Assembly (NCBI RefSeq): GCF_014229645.1 | Contig: NZ_JAATOD010000001.1 | Span: forward strand, 744,001 to 808,000 | DNA from: Listeria swaminathanii | GTDB taxonomy: Bacteria; Bacillota; Bacilli; Lactobacillales; Listeriaceae | Reading direction: 5' to 3' | Length of the DNA stretch: 64,000 nt | In this document: positions 56,401-64,000 of the stretch, in pieces | Numbering within the stretch: position 1 is the first letter of the stretch | Layout of the letters: the number at the start of each line of letters is the position of its first letter | Position numbers and translations under genes: made by a program | Notes under the pieces: generated by a model | What the model was told of the DNA's origin: nothing | Seen by the model: only the letters and a program-made list of their open reading frames with translations | Databases searched by the model: none

Positions 56401-56913
56401 ATTTTATATCCAAAAGTGTTCCTAGATTATCAAGAAATGATTAACAAATATGGTGATGTAACAGTCCTTGATACACCAACATTCTATAAAGGTATGCGCT
56501 TAGGTGAAACCATTGAAGTAGAACTTGAAAAAGGGAAAATTCTTTTAATCAAGCTAAATTCAATCGGTGAACCAATTGCGGATGGAACACGTGTCATCTA
56601 TTTTGAATTAAATGGACAACCGCGTGAGATTAACATCCAAGATATGAACGTTCAATCCACAGTTATTGCACGCCGTAAAATCGACACAACGAACCCTGAA
56701 CACGTTGGAGCAACAATGACAGGTTCAGTCATTCAAGTAGTCGTGAAAAAAGGCGACTCTGTGAAAAAAGGTGATCCACTACTAATCACAGAAGCAATGA
56801 AAATGGAAACAACTATTCAAGCGCCATTCGATGGTGAAGTCAGCAGCATTTATGTGTCTGATGGCGATACAATCGAATCAGGTGATCTATTAATTGAAGT
56901 AAACAGAATTTAA
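53473..56913 (+). CDS. pycA: Pyruvate carboxylase
   Basis: 1146 residues from ATG 53473 after TAGGAGG. Biotin carboxylase domain (1-450; VLVANRGEIAIRVMRA, ATP loop LGGGGRGMRV, EVNPRVQVEHTITE), carboxyltransferase domain (about 530-800; TTLRDAHQSLLATRVR, KDMAGLLKP), a tetramerisation linker and a biotinyl domain with the biotinylated Lys1110 in EAMKMETT. It makes oxaloacetate from pyruvate and bicarbonate. The Listeria enzyme is inhibited by c-di-AMP. Confidence 0.98.
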   Translation: MNRIKKVLVANRGEIAIRVMRACTELKIKTVAIYSQEDTGSFHRYKSDEAYLVGAGKKPIDAYLDIENIIEIAKESGADAIHPGYGFLSENIEFARRCEQEGIIFVGPKSKHLDMFGDKIKAKEQALLADIPVIPGSNGPVAGIKEVEEFGEKNGYPLMIKASLGGGGRGMRVVESKEHVKESFERASSEAKAAFGNDEVYVEKCVMNPKHIEVQILGDTHGNIVHLFERDCSIQRRHQKVVEVAPCNAITSELRNRICDAAVKLMKNVDYINAGTVEFLVEGDDFYFIEVNPRVQVEHTITEMITGIDIVQSQLFIADGYALHDQLVAIPKQEDIHIHGSAIQSRITTEDPLNNFMPDTGRVDTYRSTGGFGVRLDAGNGFQGTVVTPFYDSLLVKLCTWGMTFEQAARKMRRNLIEFRIRGVKTNIPFLLNVVRHPDFASGNYNTSFIDTTPELFKFPHIRDRGTKTLRYIGNVTVNGFPGIKHRDKPVYAEPRLPKIPYGSQIAPGTKQILDAKGPEGVVDWVKKQEEVLLTDTTLRDAHQSLLATRVRSKDIFQVADAMAHLLPNMFSFEMWGGATFDVAYRFLNEDPWVRLETLRKQIPNVMFQMLLRGANAVGYKNYPDNVIREFVKQSAQSGVDVFRVFDSLNWIKGMEVSIDAVREAGKVVEAAICYTGDIDDDTRTKYTIDYYKDMAKELVAQGTHILGIKDMAGLLKPQAAYRLIGELKDTVDVPIHLHTHDTSGNGIYTYAAAVSAGVDIVDVASSAMSGATSQPSMTGLYYGLVNGNRQTNLDAQNSQIINHYWEDVRHYYKDFDNALNSPQTEVYIHEMPGGQYTNLQQQAIAVGLGDRWDEVKEMYTVVNKMFGDIVKVTPSSKVVGDLALFMVQNELSEEDVYEKGDTIDFPDSVIEFFMGEIGQPYGGFPEKLQKLVLKGRTPLTDRPGALMEPVNFADVKAELKEKMGYEPTEKDVISYILYPKVFLDYQEMINKYGDVTVLDTPTFYKGMRLGETIEVELEKGKILLIKLNSIGEPIADGTRVIYFELNGQPREINIQDMNVQSTVIARRKIDTTNPEHVGATMTGSVIQVVVKKGDSVKKGDPLLITEAMKMETTIQAPFDGEVSSIYVSDGDTIESGDLLIEVNRI

Positions 56914-56929
56914 AAAAACATAAATAATT

Positions 56930-57047
56930 AACGGGTGGGAATATGACGCTAATTTAAAGTAGCAAACTTTAAAAATCGAAAACTTAAACGGAGCAAAAAT
57001 GACGTTTCTTTTCGAATTACTTAGCGCTATATTTACACCCGTTTTTT
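56930..57047 (+). repeat. 114-base palindromic three-way-junction element ending in a T tract
   Basis: The outer stem pairs 56930-56937 with 57036-57043 (AACGGGTG / CACCCGTT), 56940-56944 with 57029-57033, and 56947-56952 with 57021-57026. Inside are two hairpins: 56953-56960 with 56966-56973 (TTTAAAGT / ACTTTAAA), and 56976-56982 with 57009-57015 (TCGAAAA / TTTTCGA) extended by 56986-56990 with 57003-57007. Six T (57042-57047) follow. It ends a few bases before the next gene's AAAGGAG. It can act as the pycA terminator; its elaborate form suggests a structured RNA or a small mobile palindrome. Confidence 0.75.
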
Positions 57048-57069
57048 CTAAAAAAAGGAGAACTTATAC

Positions 57070-57963
57070 ATGAAATGGTTTAAAGGAATTGCCGTAGTTT
57101 TATTACTTGCTATCTTAACTGCTTGCGGGAATACTGAAACAAAGGCACCAGAAGAGAAAACAGAAAAAATCGAAGTGAAAGATGCTACAGGGACTACAAT
57201 CACACTAGAAGAAGCACCAACAAAAATCGTTTCATTAATGCCAAGTAATACAGAGATTTTATTCGCTCTAGGCTTAGGCGACAAAGTTAAAGGCGTTACC
57301 GCTTATGACGACTATCCAAAAGAAGCACAAAAAATCGAAAAAGTAACTTCTACAAGCGTAGATACAGAAAAAATCATTGCAATTAAACCTGACTTAGTTC
57401 TAGGTCACGAATCCATGCTTGCAACAGAAAAAGACGCGTATCAACTTTTAAAAGATGCAGGAATTAACGTATTTGTTGTTCCAGATACTACGGATTTAGC
57501 AGCTGCAGAAAAATCAATTGCAACGGTTGGTAAATTGACTGGAAAAGAAAAAGAAGCGAAAGAAGTAACAGACTCAATGGAAGAACAAAAAGTAGCCATT
57601 GAAAAGAAAGCAAAAGAACTAAAAACTTCTCCAAAAGTTTGGATTGAAATTAGCCCAGATTTATATACTGCAGGTAAAGGGACATTTATGAATGAAATGC
57701 TAGAACTTGCTGGTGGTACAAATATCGTTACTGAAACTGGCTTTATTCCTTACAATGAAGAAAAAGTCGTGGAACTAAAACCAGATATTATTCTATCTGT
57801 ATATCCTGATGCAAAAGCAACTATTCTAAAACGTGCAGCGTGGAAAGATATTCCGGCTGTTAAGAATGATAAAATCTACGAAATGGATGCGAATAAATTA
57901 AGCCGTCCAGGACCAAGATTACTTGAAGGTGCTGCGGATATTCAAGCCGTTCTTGGAAACTAA
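57070..57963 (+). CDS. Lipoprotein solute-binding protein (BtuF/FecB type)
   Basis: 297 residues. A lipoprotein signal ends at LTAC, then a class III binding fold with two lobes joined by a long helix: TKIVSLMPSNTEILFALGLGDKVKGVTAYDD in pieces, KPDLVLGHESML, VWIEISPDLYTAGKGTFMNEML and the C-terminal SRPGPRLLEGA. The family binds cobalamin, haem or siderophores. No permease or ATPase gene is adjacent, so it must use a transporter encoded elsewhere. Confidence 0.88.
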   Translation: MKWFKGIAVVLLLAILTACGNTETKAPEEKTEKIEVKDATGTTITLEEAPTKIVSLMPSNTEILFALGLGDKVKGVTAYDDYPKEAQKIEKVTSTSVDTEKIIAIKPDLVLGHESMLATEKDAYQLLKDAGINVFVVPDTTDLAAAEKSIATVGKLTGKEKEAKEVTDSMEEQKVAIEKKAKELKTSPKVWIEISPDLYTAGKGTFMNEMLELAGGTNIVTETGFIPYNEEKVVELKPDIILSVYPDAKATILKRAAWKDIPAVKNDKIYEMDANKLSRPGPRLLEGAADIQAVLGN

Positions 57964-58244
57964 TTCCTCAAAAATTGTAGATGAAGCTTTACAAAAAATG
58001 ACTTTTAAGGTAATTTAACATAGGGTGGATTTTTTACTAAACAGTATTAGTAATGGAATCTGCTAAATAAGCAGAGCTATTTACACTTAGAAGATCATGC
58101 ATAAACAGCGAGAATACGGCAACACAGACGACAAATAATACAAACAAGGTGTATGTGGTTTTAAGTGGAGGAGTTGCCTATAAAAGAATAGTGAGCTGAA
58201 TCTGGTTTTTAAAACCATATTATTTTTCGGGAAGAAGTGTTTTT
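57964..58244. other. Intergenic region before tagG
   Basis: About 280 bases. TCTGC..GCAGA (about 58059-58075) and TGGTTTT / AAAACCA (58204-58218) are short inverted repeats. A strong GGAGGAG (58167-58173) is followed only by a five-codon TTG frame. No clear promoter or terminator is seen. Confidence 0.4.
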
Positions 58245-59048
58245 GTGAAACAGGTTATGGAAGTTATTAAAGAACAAATTAAAAATTTACCAATGATATT
58301 TCGCATTGCGCGCTATGAAGATAAGGCTACATATCAAAGCCATTATTTAGGACTAGCTTGGCAGATTTTAAATCCATTAATCCAAATTGCTATTTATTAT
58401 TTTGTATTTGGATTTGGGATGAATGCAAAATCTGGCTCTGACGCAAGCTATATTGAATGGATGTTAGCTGGGATTATTCCTTGGTTCTTTATTAGTGCTG
58501 TTATTTTACAAGGTGCGAATAGTATTTATAATAAAATAGGCATGGTTTCAAAAATGAATTTCCCAATGAGTATTTTGCCTAATATAACGATTGTTTCTAA
58601 CTTAACAAGTTATTTTACAATGATGGTTATTTTACTAGGCCTGCTTGCGATTAATGGAACTCCGGTTACTATTTATTGGGGCCAGTATTTGTATTATTTT
58701 GTGGCGATGATTGCGTTTCTATTTAGCGTTACGTTGTTTAACGCAACAATTAGTGTTTTAGTAAGAGACTATTATATTATGTTGCAGTCTGTTATGCGTG
58801 TGCTTTTCTACGTAACGGGAATTGTTTGGAATTTAGAAACAATGTTACCGCAGTGGCTAGTAGATTTACTTAAACTAAATCCAATTTACTATGTTGTTAA
58901 TGGTTTTAGAGAAACATTCTTAATGAATAGAGGCTTCTGGGAATCTCCATCATACACGATGTATTTCTGGTTAATCACACTGACATTACTATTCGTTGGT
59001 GCGACACTACACATGAAATTCCGCGAACGTTTCGTGGATTATTTATAG
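58245..59048 (+). CDS. tagG: Teichoic acid ABC exporter, permease subunit
   Basis: 267 residues, an ABC-2 type permease with six helices and the amphipathic start IFRIARYEDKATYQSHYLGLAWQ; the C-terminal part NPIYYVVNGFRETFLMNRGFW is typical of TagG. With TagH it exports lipid-linked wall teichoic acid. The start is GTG 58245 with GGGAAG upstream. tagH follows 12 bases after the stop. Confidence 0.93.
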   Translation: MKQVMEVIKEQIKNLPMIFRIARYEDKATYQSHYLGLAWQILNPLIQIAIYYFVFGFGMNAKSGSDASYIEWMLAGIIPWFFISAVILQGANSIYNKIGMVSKMNFPMSILPNITIVSNLTSYFTMMVILLGLLAINGTPVTIYWGQYLYYFVAMIAFLFSVTLFNATISVLVRDYYIMLQSVMRVLFYVTGIVWNLETMLPQWLVDLLKLNPIYYVVNGFRETFLMNRGFWESPSYTMYFWLITLTLLFVGATLHMKFRERFVDYL

Positions 59049-59060
59049 GAGGTTAGACAG

Positions 59061-60068
59061 ATGGGTAAACATATCAAAGTATCATTTAAACATGTGTCGA
59101 AGGAATATGACCTCTATCAAAATAAATCTGATAAGATTAAAGGCTTGTTCATGCCGAAAAGTCAAAAAATGCAATCCTTTTGGGCTTTACGAGACGTATC
59201 TTTTGATATTCATGATGGTGAAACAGTAGGACTTATCGGAATCAATGGTTCAGGTAAGTCAACGATATCGAGTATTATGTCAGGCGTTATTCCTCCCACA
59301 CAAGGGGAAGTCATTATCAACGGTGAGACCTCTTTAATCGCCATTGCAGTTGGGCTAAAAGGACCACTTACAGGATATGAGAATATTCGTTTGAAATTGC
59401 TTATGCACGGAATGAAAAGTTCTGAAATTAACAAATTGATGCCAGGTATTATCGAATTTGCAGATATTGGTGACTTTATTAATCAACCAATTAAAAACTA
59501 TTCAAGCGGGATGCGTTCTCGTTTAGGTTTTGCGATATCGGTGCATACTAACCCTGATATTTTAGTCATCGATGAAGCATTATCTGTAGGTGACCAGACT
59601 TTTTATGAAAAATGTGTAGCTAAAATTAATGAATTTAAAGCACGTGGAAAAACCATTGTTTTCGTCAGTCACTCGCTTGGTCAAGTAAAAAGCTTGTGTG
59701 ACAGAATTATTTGGATGCACCACGGTGAAATAAGAGAAATGGGCACAGCACAAGAAGTTGCTCAAAAATATGACGAGTTTGTCAAATGGTTTAACAAACA
59801 ACCAAACGATTATAAGAAAAAATATCAAAAAGAACATAAAGAACATCAAAAAGCGCCACAAAAAAAGATTTATCCAAATCCAAATGCCAATAAATATCGG
59901 CTAACAATGTTCGATAAAATATTGTTAACGGTTCTAATTGCATTAACGGTACTGTTCGGGACATTAGTGGCGACGGGGAAATCCTTTAAAGGCTTAATCA
60001 GCGAAGGATCCACGAACCAAATCGAACAAATAGCTCATGTAGCGAATAAAGATTTAAAACTAAAGTAA
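59061..60068 (+). CDS. tagH: Teichoic acid ABC exporter, ATP-binding subunit
   Basis: 335 residues. Walker [10 protein letters not shown], signature [11 protein letters not shown], Walker [13 protein letters not shown]. The N-terminal motif [14 protein letters not shown] is typical of polysaccharide exporters. After a lysine-rich linker (about 245-270) one membrane helix (about 288-308) and a short external tail follow, which matches long TagH forms. Confidence 0.93.
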   Translation: MGKHIKVSFKHVSKEYDLYQNKSDKIKGLFMPKSQKMQSFWALRDVSFDIHDGETVGLIGINGSGKSTISSIMSGVIPPTQGEVIINGETSLIAIAVGLKGPLTGYENIRLKLLMHGMKSSEINKLMPGIIEFADIGDFINQPIKNYSSGMRSRLGFAISVHTNPDILVIDEALSVGDQTFYEKCVAKINEFKARGKTIVFVSHSLGQVKSLCDRIIWMHHGEIREMGTAQEVAQKYDEFVKWFNKQPNDYKKKYQKEHKEHQKAPQKKIYPNPNANKYRLTMFDKILLTVLIALTVLFGTLVATGKSFKGLISEGSTNQIEQIAHVANKDLKLK

Positions 60069-60069
60069 T

Positions 60070-60113
60070 AAAAAAACTTTCAAAGGCTGGCTAGCTTTTG
60101 AAAGTTTTTTTTA
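60070..60113 (+). terminator. Terminator of tagGH
   Basis: AAAAACTTTCAAA / TTTGAAAGTTTTT stem followed by T. Confidence 0.92.
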
Positions 60114-60296
60114 TGAGAAATTTTAAAGAAGTAAAGCATTTTAGCGCAAAATGAAGTGAAAAATTTGTCTAAATAATTAACAAATGCCTAATTAAAACCT
60201 TTTTCCTTTGTTTTGTAATGAATCTGTAACTTACGATGGCATAAAGTTTGGTAAAATATAGGACAGTAAAGCAATTTAAGGAGTGGTTGGAGAAAA

Positions 60297-62378
60297 ATGA
60301 TAAATAAAAAGTGGATGAAAATTGTAATGATTCCAATGCTAGTTGTCCCAATGTATGGTTTGACAACGGTCAGCGGAGAAATACAAGATTCATTAACTGG
60401 GAAAAATTCCTTCGTTAAAGACGCTGAAGCTGCTACAACAGCATCACAACAAGCGTTTATCGACAAAATAGCACCTGCAGCCCAGGCATCTCAAGAGAAT
60501 TATCATCTGTTATCTAGTATAACTTTAGCTCAAGCAATTTTAGAATCTGGTTGGGGAAAAAGTGGACTTGCTACAAAAGGTTATAATTTATTTGGTATTA
60601 AAGGGAAATACAACGGACAATCCGTTATCATGACAACATCTGAATATGTGAACGGTGAGTGGATTAGAATTGACGCTGAGTTCCGTAAATATCCTAGTTG
60701 GAACGAATCTGTAACAGACCATACACTTTTATTAGTGAATGGAACTTCTTGGAACAAAAACTTATATAAAAAAGTAGTCGATGCAACGGACTATAAAGTA
60801 GCTGCAATGGAACTTCAAAAAGCAGGATATGCAACTTCTCCAACATATGGTGCTAGTTTAATTCAAGTAATTGAAAATTATGATCTAGCCAAATATGATG
60901 TTTTATACGATAAAATTCTTACTCAAAAATCCACTTCTGGAAAAGCGACTGTTACAAGTCCAACTGGAAATGGCGTTTGGACATTACCGTATAAAGTGAA
61001 AGGCGTGCAGTCTGTAAGCCCGGCTAGCACATATGCTAATAAAGATATCGATTTAGTATCTGTTGCTACAACTAAAAGAGGTACGTACTATCAATTTAAA
61101 TACAATGGTAAAGTAATTGGTTGGGTAGATGCAAAAGCACTAACTATTTACGATAGCGTTAATTATGATAATGTAAACGTTGGCCGTGCTAAAATCACAT
61201 CGCCTGTAAGCAATGGTATTTGGTCTAAACCATACAATGTTTACGGAAGAGAATTTGTTACGAATGCGACAACATATGCACAACAAGAAATTAAACTTTT
61301 ACGTGAAGCGCAAACTGCAAAAGGAACCTATTACCAATTTAGCATTAACAATAAAACAATTGGTTGGATTGATAAAAGAGCGCTTACTATCTATCCGTAT
61401 GATTCCATTGTTTCAAGCAAAAATGTTAATCTTGATGGACAAATCACAGATCCAGTAGGAAATGGTATTTGGACAAAAGCATATAAATTGGAAGGCACAA
61501 CTTCTGTAGCGCAAGCAACTAAATATGCGAATAAAGATGTGAAAATTAGCCAACAAGTAGAAACACAACATGGCACATATTACAATATCAGCATTGATGG
61601 AACAGCAATTGGTTGGTTAGATAAGAACGCGATTACGCTTTATGACCAAGCTGAGTATAATAAAGCAGTTTCATTAGATGCAGCAGTAAGAAATGTGAGT
61701 GGTAATGCCGTATGGACAGAACCATATCGCATAGCTGGAACAAAATTAATCGGACCAGCTGAAACTTACTTGAATAAAGAAGTAGAAATTGTACGCGAAG
61801 CAAAAACGCCAAAAGGAACCTACTACCAATTTAAATCTGGTGGTAAAGTAATCGGTTGGTTGGATCAAAAAGCTTTTGAAGTATACGACAACGTTATTTA
61901 CAATAAAGCGGTTAATATGGACGCTGTAGTTGAAAATGTAACTGGTAATGCCGTATGGACTACTCCTTATAAGAGTAAAGGTGTTAAACTTGTTACTTCA
62001 GCAGCAACCTATAAAGGTAAAGCAACTAAAATAACTCGTGAAGCGCAAACAAGTAGAGGAACATACTATGAGTTTAGTGTTGATGGTAAAGTCATTGGCT
62101 GGCTAGATAAAAAAGCTTTTGATGTTTACGATTCTATTGAATATAATAAGGCTATTAATATGACTGGATTACTGAGCAATGCACCAGGTAATGGTATCTG
62201 GACAGAGCCTTATAGAACCATTGGAACTAAAAACGTCGGACAAGCAACTGCTTATGCGAATAAGACTGTACAGCTAGTGCGTGAAGCTAAAACAACGCGC
62301 GCGACTTACTATCAAATGAGCGTTAATGGCAAAATAGTTGGTTGGGTCGATAAACGTGCTTTTACAAACGTTAAATAA
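60297..62378 (+). CDS. aut: Surface autolysin: GH73 glucosaminidase with six GW modules
   Basis: 693 residues. A signal peptide (about 1-27) precedes a GH73 domain (about 52-205) with the catalytic Glu83 in ILESGWGKSG and SEYVNGEWIRIDAEFRKYPSW. Six tandem GW modules of about 80 residues follow (from about 211), each with G(N/S)xxW..PY, GTYY and IGW(V/L/I)D; they bind lipoteichoic acid non-covalently. It cuts N-acetylglucosamine linkages in peptidoglycan. The L. monocytogenes EGD-e Auto protein in this place is 572 residues with four GW modules, from memory, so this is a longer variant. Confidence 0.88.
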   Translation: MINKKWMKIVMIPMLVVPMYGLTTVSGEIQDSLTGKNSFVKDAEAATTASQQAFIDKIAPAAQASQENYHLLSSITLAQAILESGWGKSGLATKGYNLFGIKGKYNGQSVIMTTSEYVNGEWIRIDAEFRKYPSWNESVTDHTLLLVNGTSWNKNLYKKVVDATDYKVAAMELQKAGYATSPTYGASLIQVIENYDLAKYDVLYDKILTQKSTSGKATVTSPTGNGVWTLPYKVKGVQSVSPASTYANKDIDLVSVATTKRGTYYQFKYNGKVIGWVDAKALTIYDSVNYDNVNVGRAKITSPVSNGIWSKPYNVYGREFVTNATTYAQQEIKLLREAQTAKGTYYQFSINNKTIGWIDKRALTIYPYDSIVSSKNVNLDGQITDPVGNGIWTKAYKLEGTTSVAQATKYANKDVKISQQVETQHGTYYNISIDGTAIGWLDKNAITLYDQAEYNKAVSLDAAVRNVSGNAVWTEPYRIAGTKLIGPAETYLNKEVEIVREAKTPKGTYYQFKSGGKVIGWLDQKAFEVYDNVIYNKAVNMDAVVENVTGNAVWTTPYKSKGVKLVTSAATYKGKATKITREAQTSRGTYYEFSVDGKVIGWLDKKAFDVYDSIEYNKAINMTGLLSNAPGNGIWTEPYRTIGTKNVGQATAYANKTVQLVREAKTTRATYYQMSVNGKIVGWVDKRAFTNVK

Positions 62379-62379
62379 T

Positions 62380-62418
62380 AAAAAACCAGAGTGAGGCTTC
62401 TCACTCTGGTTTTTTTAT
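62380..62418. terminator. Bidirectional terminator between the autolysin gene and the DUF6270 gene
   Basis: AAAAACCAGAGTGAG / CTCACTCTGGTTTTT stem with A and T tracts. Confidence 0.93.
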
Positions 62419-62422
62419 GTGA

Positions 62423-64000
62423 TTAAGATTTAGTGATGTAAATAAGTTCTTTCAAGAAATCTTTGTAATATGGCGACTCAAAGTGAGAAAACGAATGTCC
62501 GAATGGATAGTTGAAATCACCTATATATGTCTTTTTAGAAAAGTCGATTACGCGAGCTTCGGGCAATTTGGATAAGAAATAATTATTTAGGCGATCCCAG
62601 AAGTAATTATTTTTTTCAATAGCCATTTTATTTTTATAGGTTACAACTTTACCATCTTCGTCATAATAGGAAGTAGTGAATCCACCTAAGTTTAAAATAA
62701 CTCGATCGGCAGGGATTACTTCTGTCAATTTTTCGATGAATTGGTCTGCATAACCTTTCCATTCGTTAAAGAACGCTTCGTTATCAATATGGTCTAAAAT
62801 CCGTTCATAAGAAATATCATTTAGTAACTGACTTTGTTCGATGACATAAGATAATGTAATCGCTGTTTCATCGTTTATCCAGATAACAGGACGAATGACA
62901 TCAGGATAAAGGTCGATTAGGAAATAATCCGAGTTTGAATCTTTGAGATTGGTAAAGAAGTCTTTTTTCCAATCTTCCACTACAAACGCTTTTTCACTTT
63001 TGGCGATATCGGTATATTTATCTAAATTAACTTGTTCAGCAGGTTTCGTCATAACACTGATGATAGACGAATGGAACTGCGTGAAATTACATTCGAAAAA
63101 GGCTTTATAATCTGGATTAAAGAATGGTGATGAATTAAAAGCATTACGGCTAAAACAAGTTCCCATAACAGCAATTTTAGTTATATCTTCTTTAATCTTA
63201 GGTGCAGCAACAGTAAGGCAAGCTAAATTATTGAAATCATTTTTTGTTAGTTGCGCCTTGAATTGTTTGTTAGCAATATCAAAGAAATCGGAGGAGTCAA
63301 GTTCAATCGTATTTGGGACCAAAATAGGTAGGTCGGGCATGTTTTGGGAACGCAGGAAGAAATCCCAGGTCGCGTCTGGTTTATTGATTGGACCAGCTAA
63401 GAAATCTTTTTTGCTAATTTGAGCAGAATATTTAGTGAGCCCTTTTTTTAGTGGCCAAACTTGTTCTACATTATATTCGAATGTATTCGCTTTTTTGTCC
63501 AATCGTTTTGCAACAATTTGACTATCTGAAAAGCTGCTTTCTAATTTGAATTGTAATGTAATATCACTTTTTGATTCTTTAAGTTGTGTTAAACTAATTA
63601 ATCCTTGAATATTCTTTTTGAAATAGAAGGATAAGCGATTGGATCCAGTGACATAAGACCGTAGTGAAGCAAAAAGTGGTGCGCCTATTTCAATTTCTCT
63701 AGGTATAGAAGGCTTCATATCTGGGTTAATAGACAAGAAAGCAGATAATCCGGTTTGCTCACTGCTAGAGGATACTTCAATCATCGCATCAAGAATATTT
63801 GTATTATCTACTAAGAAATCAGCAGATAACTCTTTGATTGGTACAGAGAAATTAACCGTATTATCATTAATAACCCCTAAATCAAAGACTTGTTGTTGTT
63901 CATGGAATAAATAAAAACTTGGTGTAGGTCTGCGTTTGAGAACTAATTTTGCGTTAAATTCGTGTGCTGGAAGGGAAGAGTTGATTTTGATAGCGCCAGA
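62423..64000 (-). CDS. Large DUF6270-type protein, C-terminal part (5' end outside the window)
   Basis: The frame is open to the window edge, giving at least 525 residues. An N-terminal beta-rich region (visible from SGAIKINSSLPAHEF) precedes a DUF6270-like domain with MGTCFSRNAFNSSPFFNPDYK (first part), then NLGGFTTSYYDED and FGHSFSHFESPYYK near the end. The GTCFSR and late His residues suggest an SGNH-hydrolase-like fold. In Listeria a teichoic-acid glycerophosphotransferase-like gene occupies this place, from memory; that domain, if present, would be beyond the window. Probable role in cell-surface glycopolymer modification. Confidence 0.6.
   Translation of the reverse strand, partial: SGAIKINSSLPAHEFNAKLVLKRRPTPSFYLFHEQQQVFDLGVINDNTVNFSVPIKELSADFLVDNTNILDAMIEVSSSSEQTGLSAFLSINPDMKPSIPREIEIGAPLFASLRSYVTGSNRLSFYFKKNIQGLISLTQLKESKSDITLQFKLESSFSDSQIVAKRLDKKANTFEYNVEQVWPLKKGLTKYSAQISKKDFLAGPINKPDATWDFFLRSQNMPDLPILVPNTIELDSSDFFDIANKQFKAQLTKNDFNNLACLTVAAPKIKEDITKIAVMGTCFSRNAFNSSPFFNPDYKAFFECNFTQFHSSIISVMTKPAEQVNLDKYTDIAKSEKAFVVEDWKKDFFTNLKDSNSDYFLIDLYPDVIRPVIWINDETAITLSYVIEQSQLLNDISYERILDHIDNEAFFNEWKGYADQFIEKLTEVIPADRVILNLGGFTTSYYDEDGKVVTYKNKMAIEKNNYFWDRLNNYFLSKLPEARVIDFSKKTYIGDFNYPFGHSFSHFESPYYKDFLKELIYITKS

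Noticed and set aside
58167-58190. A small gene starting after the strong GGAGGAG before tagG
   Set aside because: Frames beginning there close after five codons or fewer.

Overview
The window is a low-GC Firmicute chromosome segment that I read as Listeria, from the L. monocytogenes / L. innocua group. The basis is the gene order (ptsHI, dapH-dapL, gbuABC, liaFSR, the molybdopterin genes, pdhABCD, pycA, tagGH, then a GW-module autolysin), strong AGGAGG-type ribosome binding sites, frequent TTG starts and compact U-rich hairpin terminators. From memory this order matches EGD-e lmo1000 to lmo1077, but with fewer genes at two places: after rpoY and before corA. The strain is therefore not EGD-e itself. 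I cannot fix species or lineage without a search. I see no rRNA, tRNA, CRISPR array, prophage or insertion sequence.

Layout. At 1-2.7 kb lie the start of an FAD oxidoreductase, a DUF2187 protein and ptsHI, with a perfect cre-type operator upstream of ptsH. At 2.8-11.3 kb are a YdcF-like membrane protein, a beta-hydroxyacid dehydrogenase, the acetylase-type diaminopimelate genes (patA, dapH, dapL) around ykuJ, cbpB and ccpC, a Fur-controlled small gene, and an MscS channel. At 11.6-22.1 kb are the glycine betaine transporter gbuABC, crr, cutC, cvfB, the liaFSR envelope-stress system, ktrC and two FUSC-type membrane proteins. At 22.1-27.2 kb are an LCP ligase, rnjA-rpoY, a HAD phosphatase and a DUF817 membrane protein. 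At 27.2-35.5 kb a nearly complete molybdate uptake and molybdopterin synthesis locus is arranged in three transcription units. At 35.6-45.3 kb are a flavin reductase, def, pdhABCD and an operon with a lactate-dehydrogenase-like protein that has lost the family's catalytic residues. At 45.3-57 kb are corA, yktB, an inositol monophosphatase, typA, ylaI, ylaN, ftsW and pycA. At 57-64 kb are a BtuF/FecB-like lipoprotein, tagGH, an autolysin with six GW modules, and the 3' part of a DUF6270 protein.

How the genes work together. HPr and enzyme I phosphorylate EIIA-Glc (crr) and HPr(Ser-P) drives CcpA control. PdhABCD and PycA set the acetyl-CoA/oxaloacetate branch, with CcpC as the likely citrate-cycle regulator. 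CbpB, KtrC and PycA are known or likely c-di-AMP targets and sit with the GbuABC osmolyte transporter, which is also an osmotic-balance system. DapH/PatA/DapL, FtsW, TagGH, the LCP protein, LiaFSR and the autolysin all serve the cell wall.

The least explained items are a 114-base three-way-junction palindrome between pycA and the next gene (56930-57043); the LDH-like pseudoenzyme at 43498-44451; a typA leader combining a CodY-like box, a promoter and an attenuator-like hairpin (48021-48135); two unlisted short reading frames directly upstream of corA and ykuJ; and the long pdhA upstream region with a perfect 18-bp palindrome and a LysR-like 17-codon remnant.
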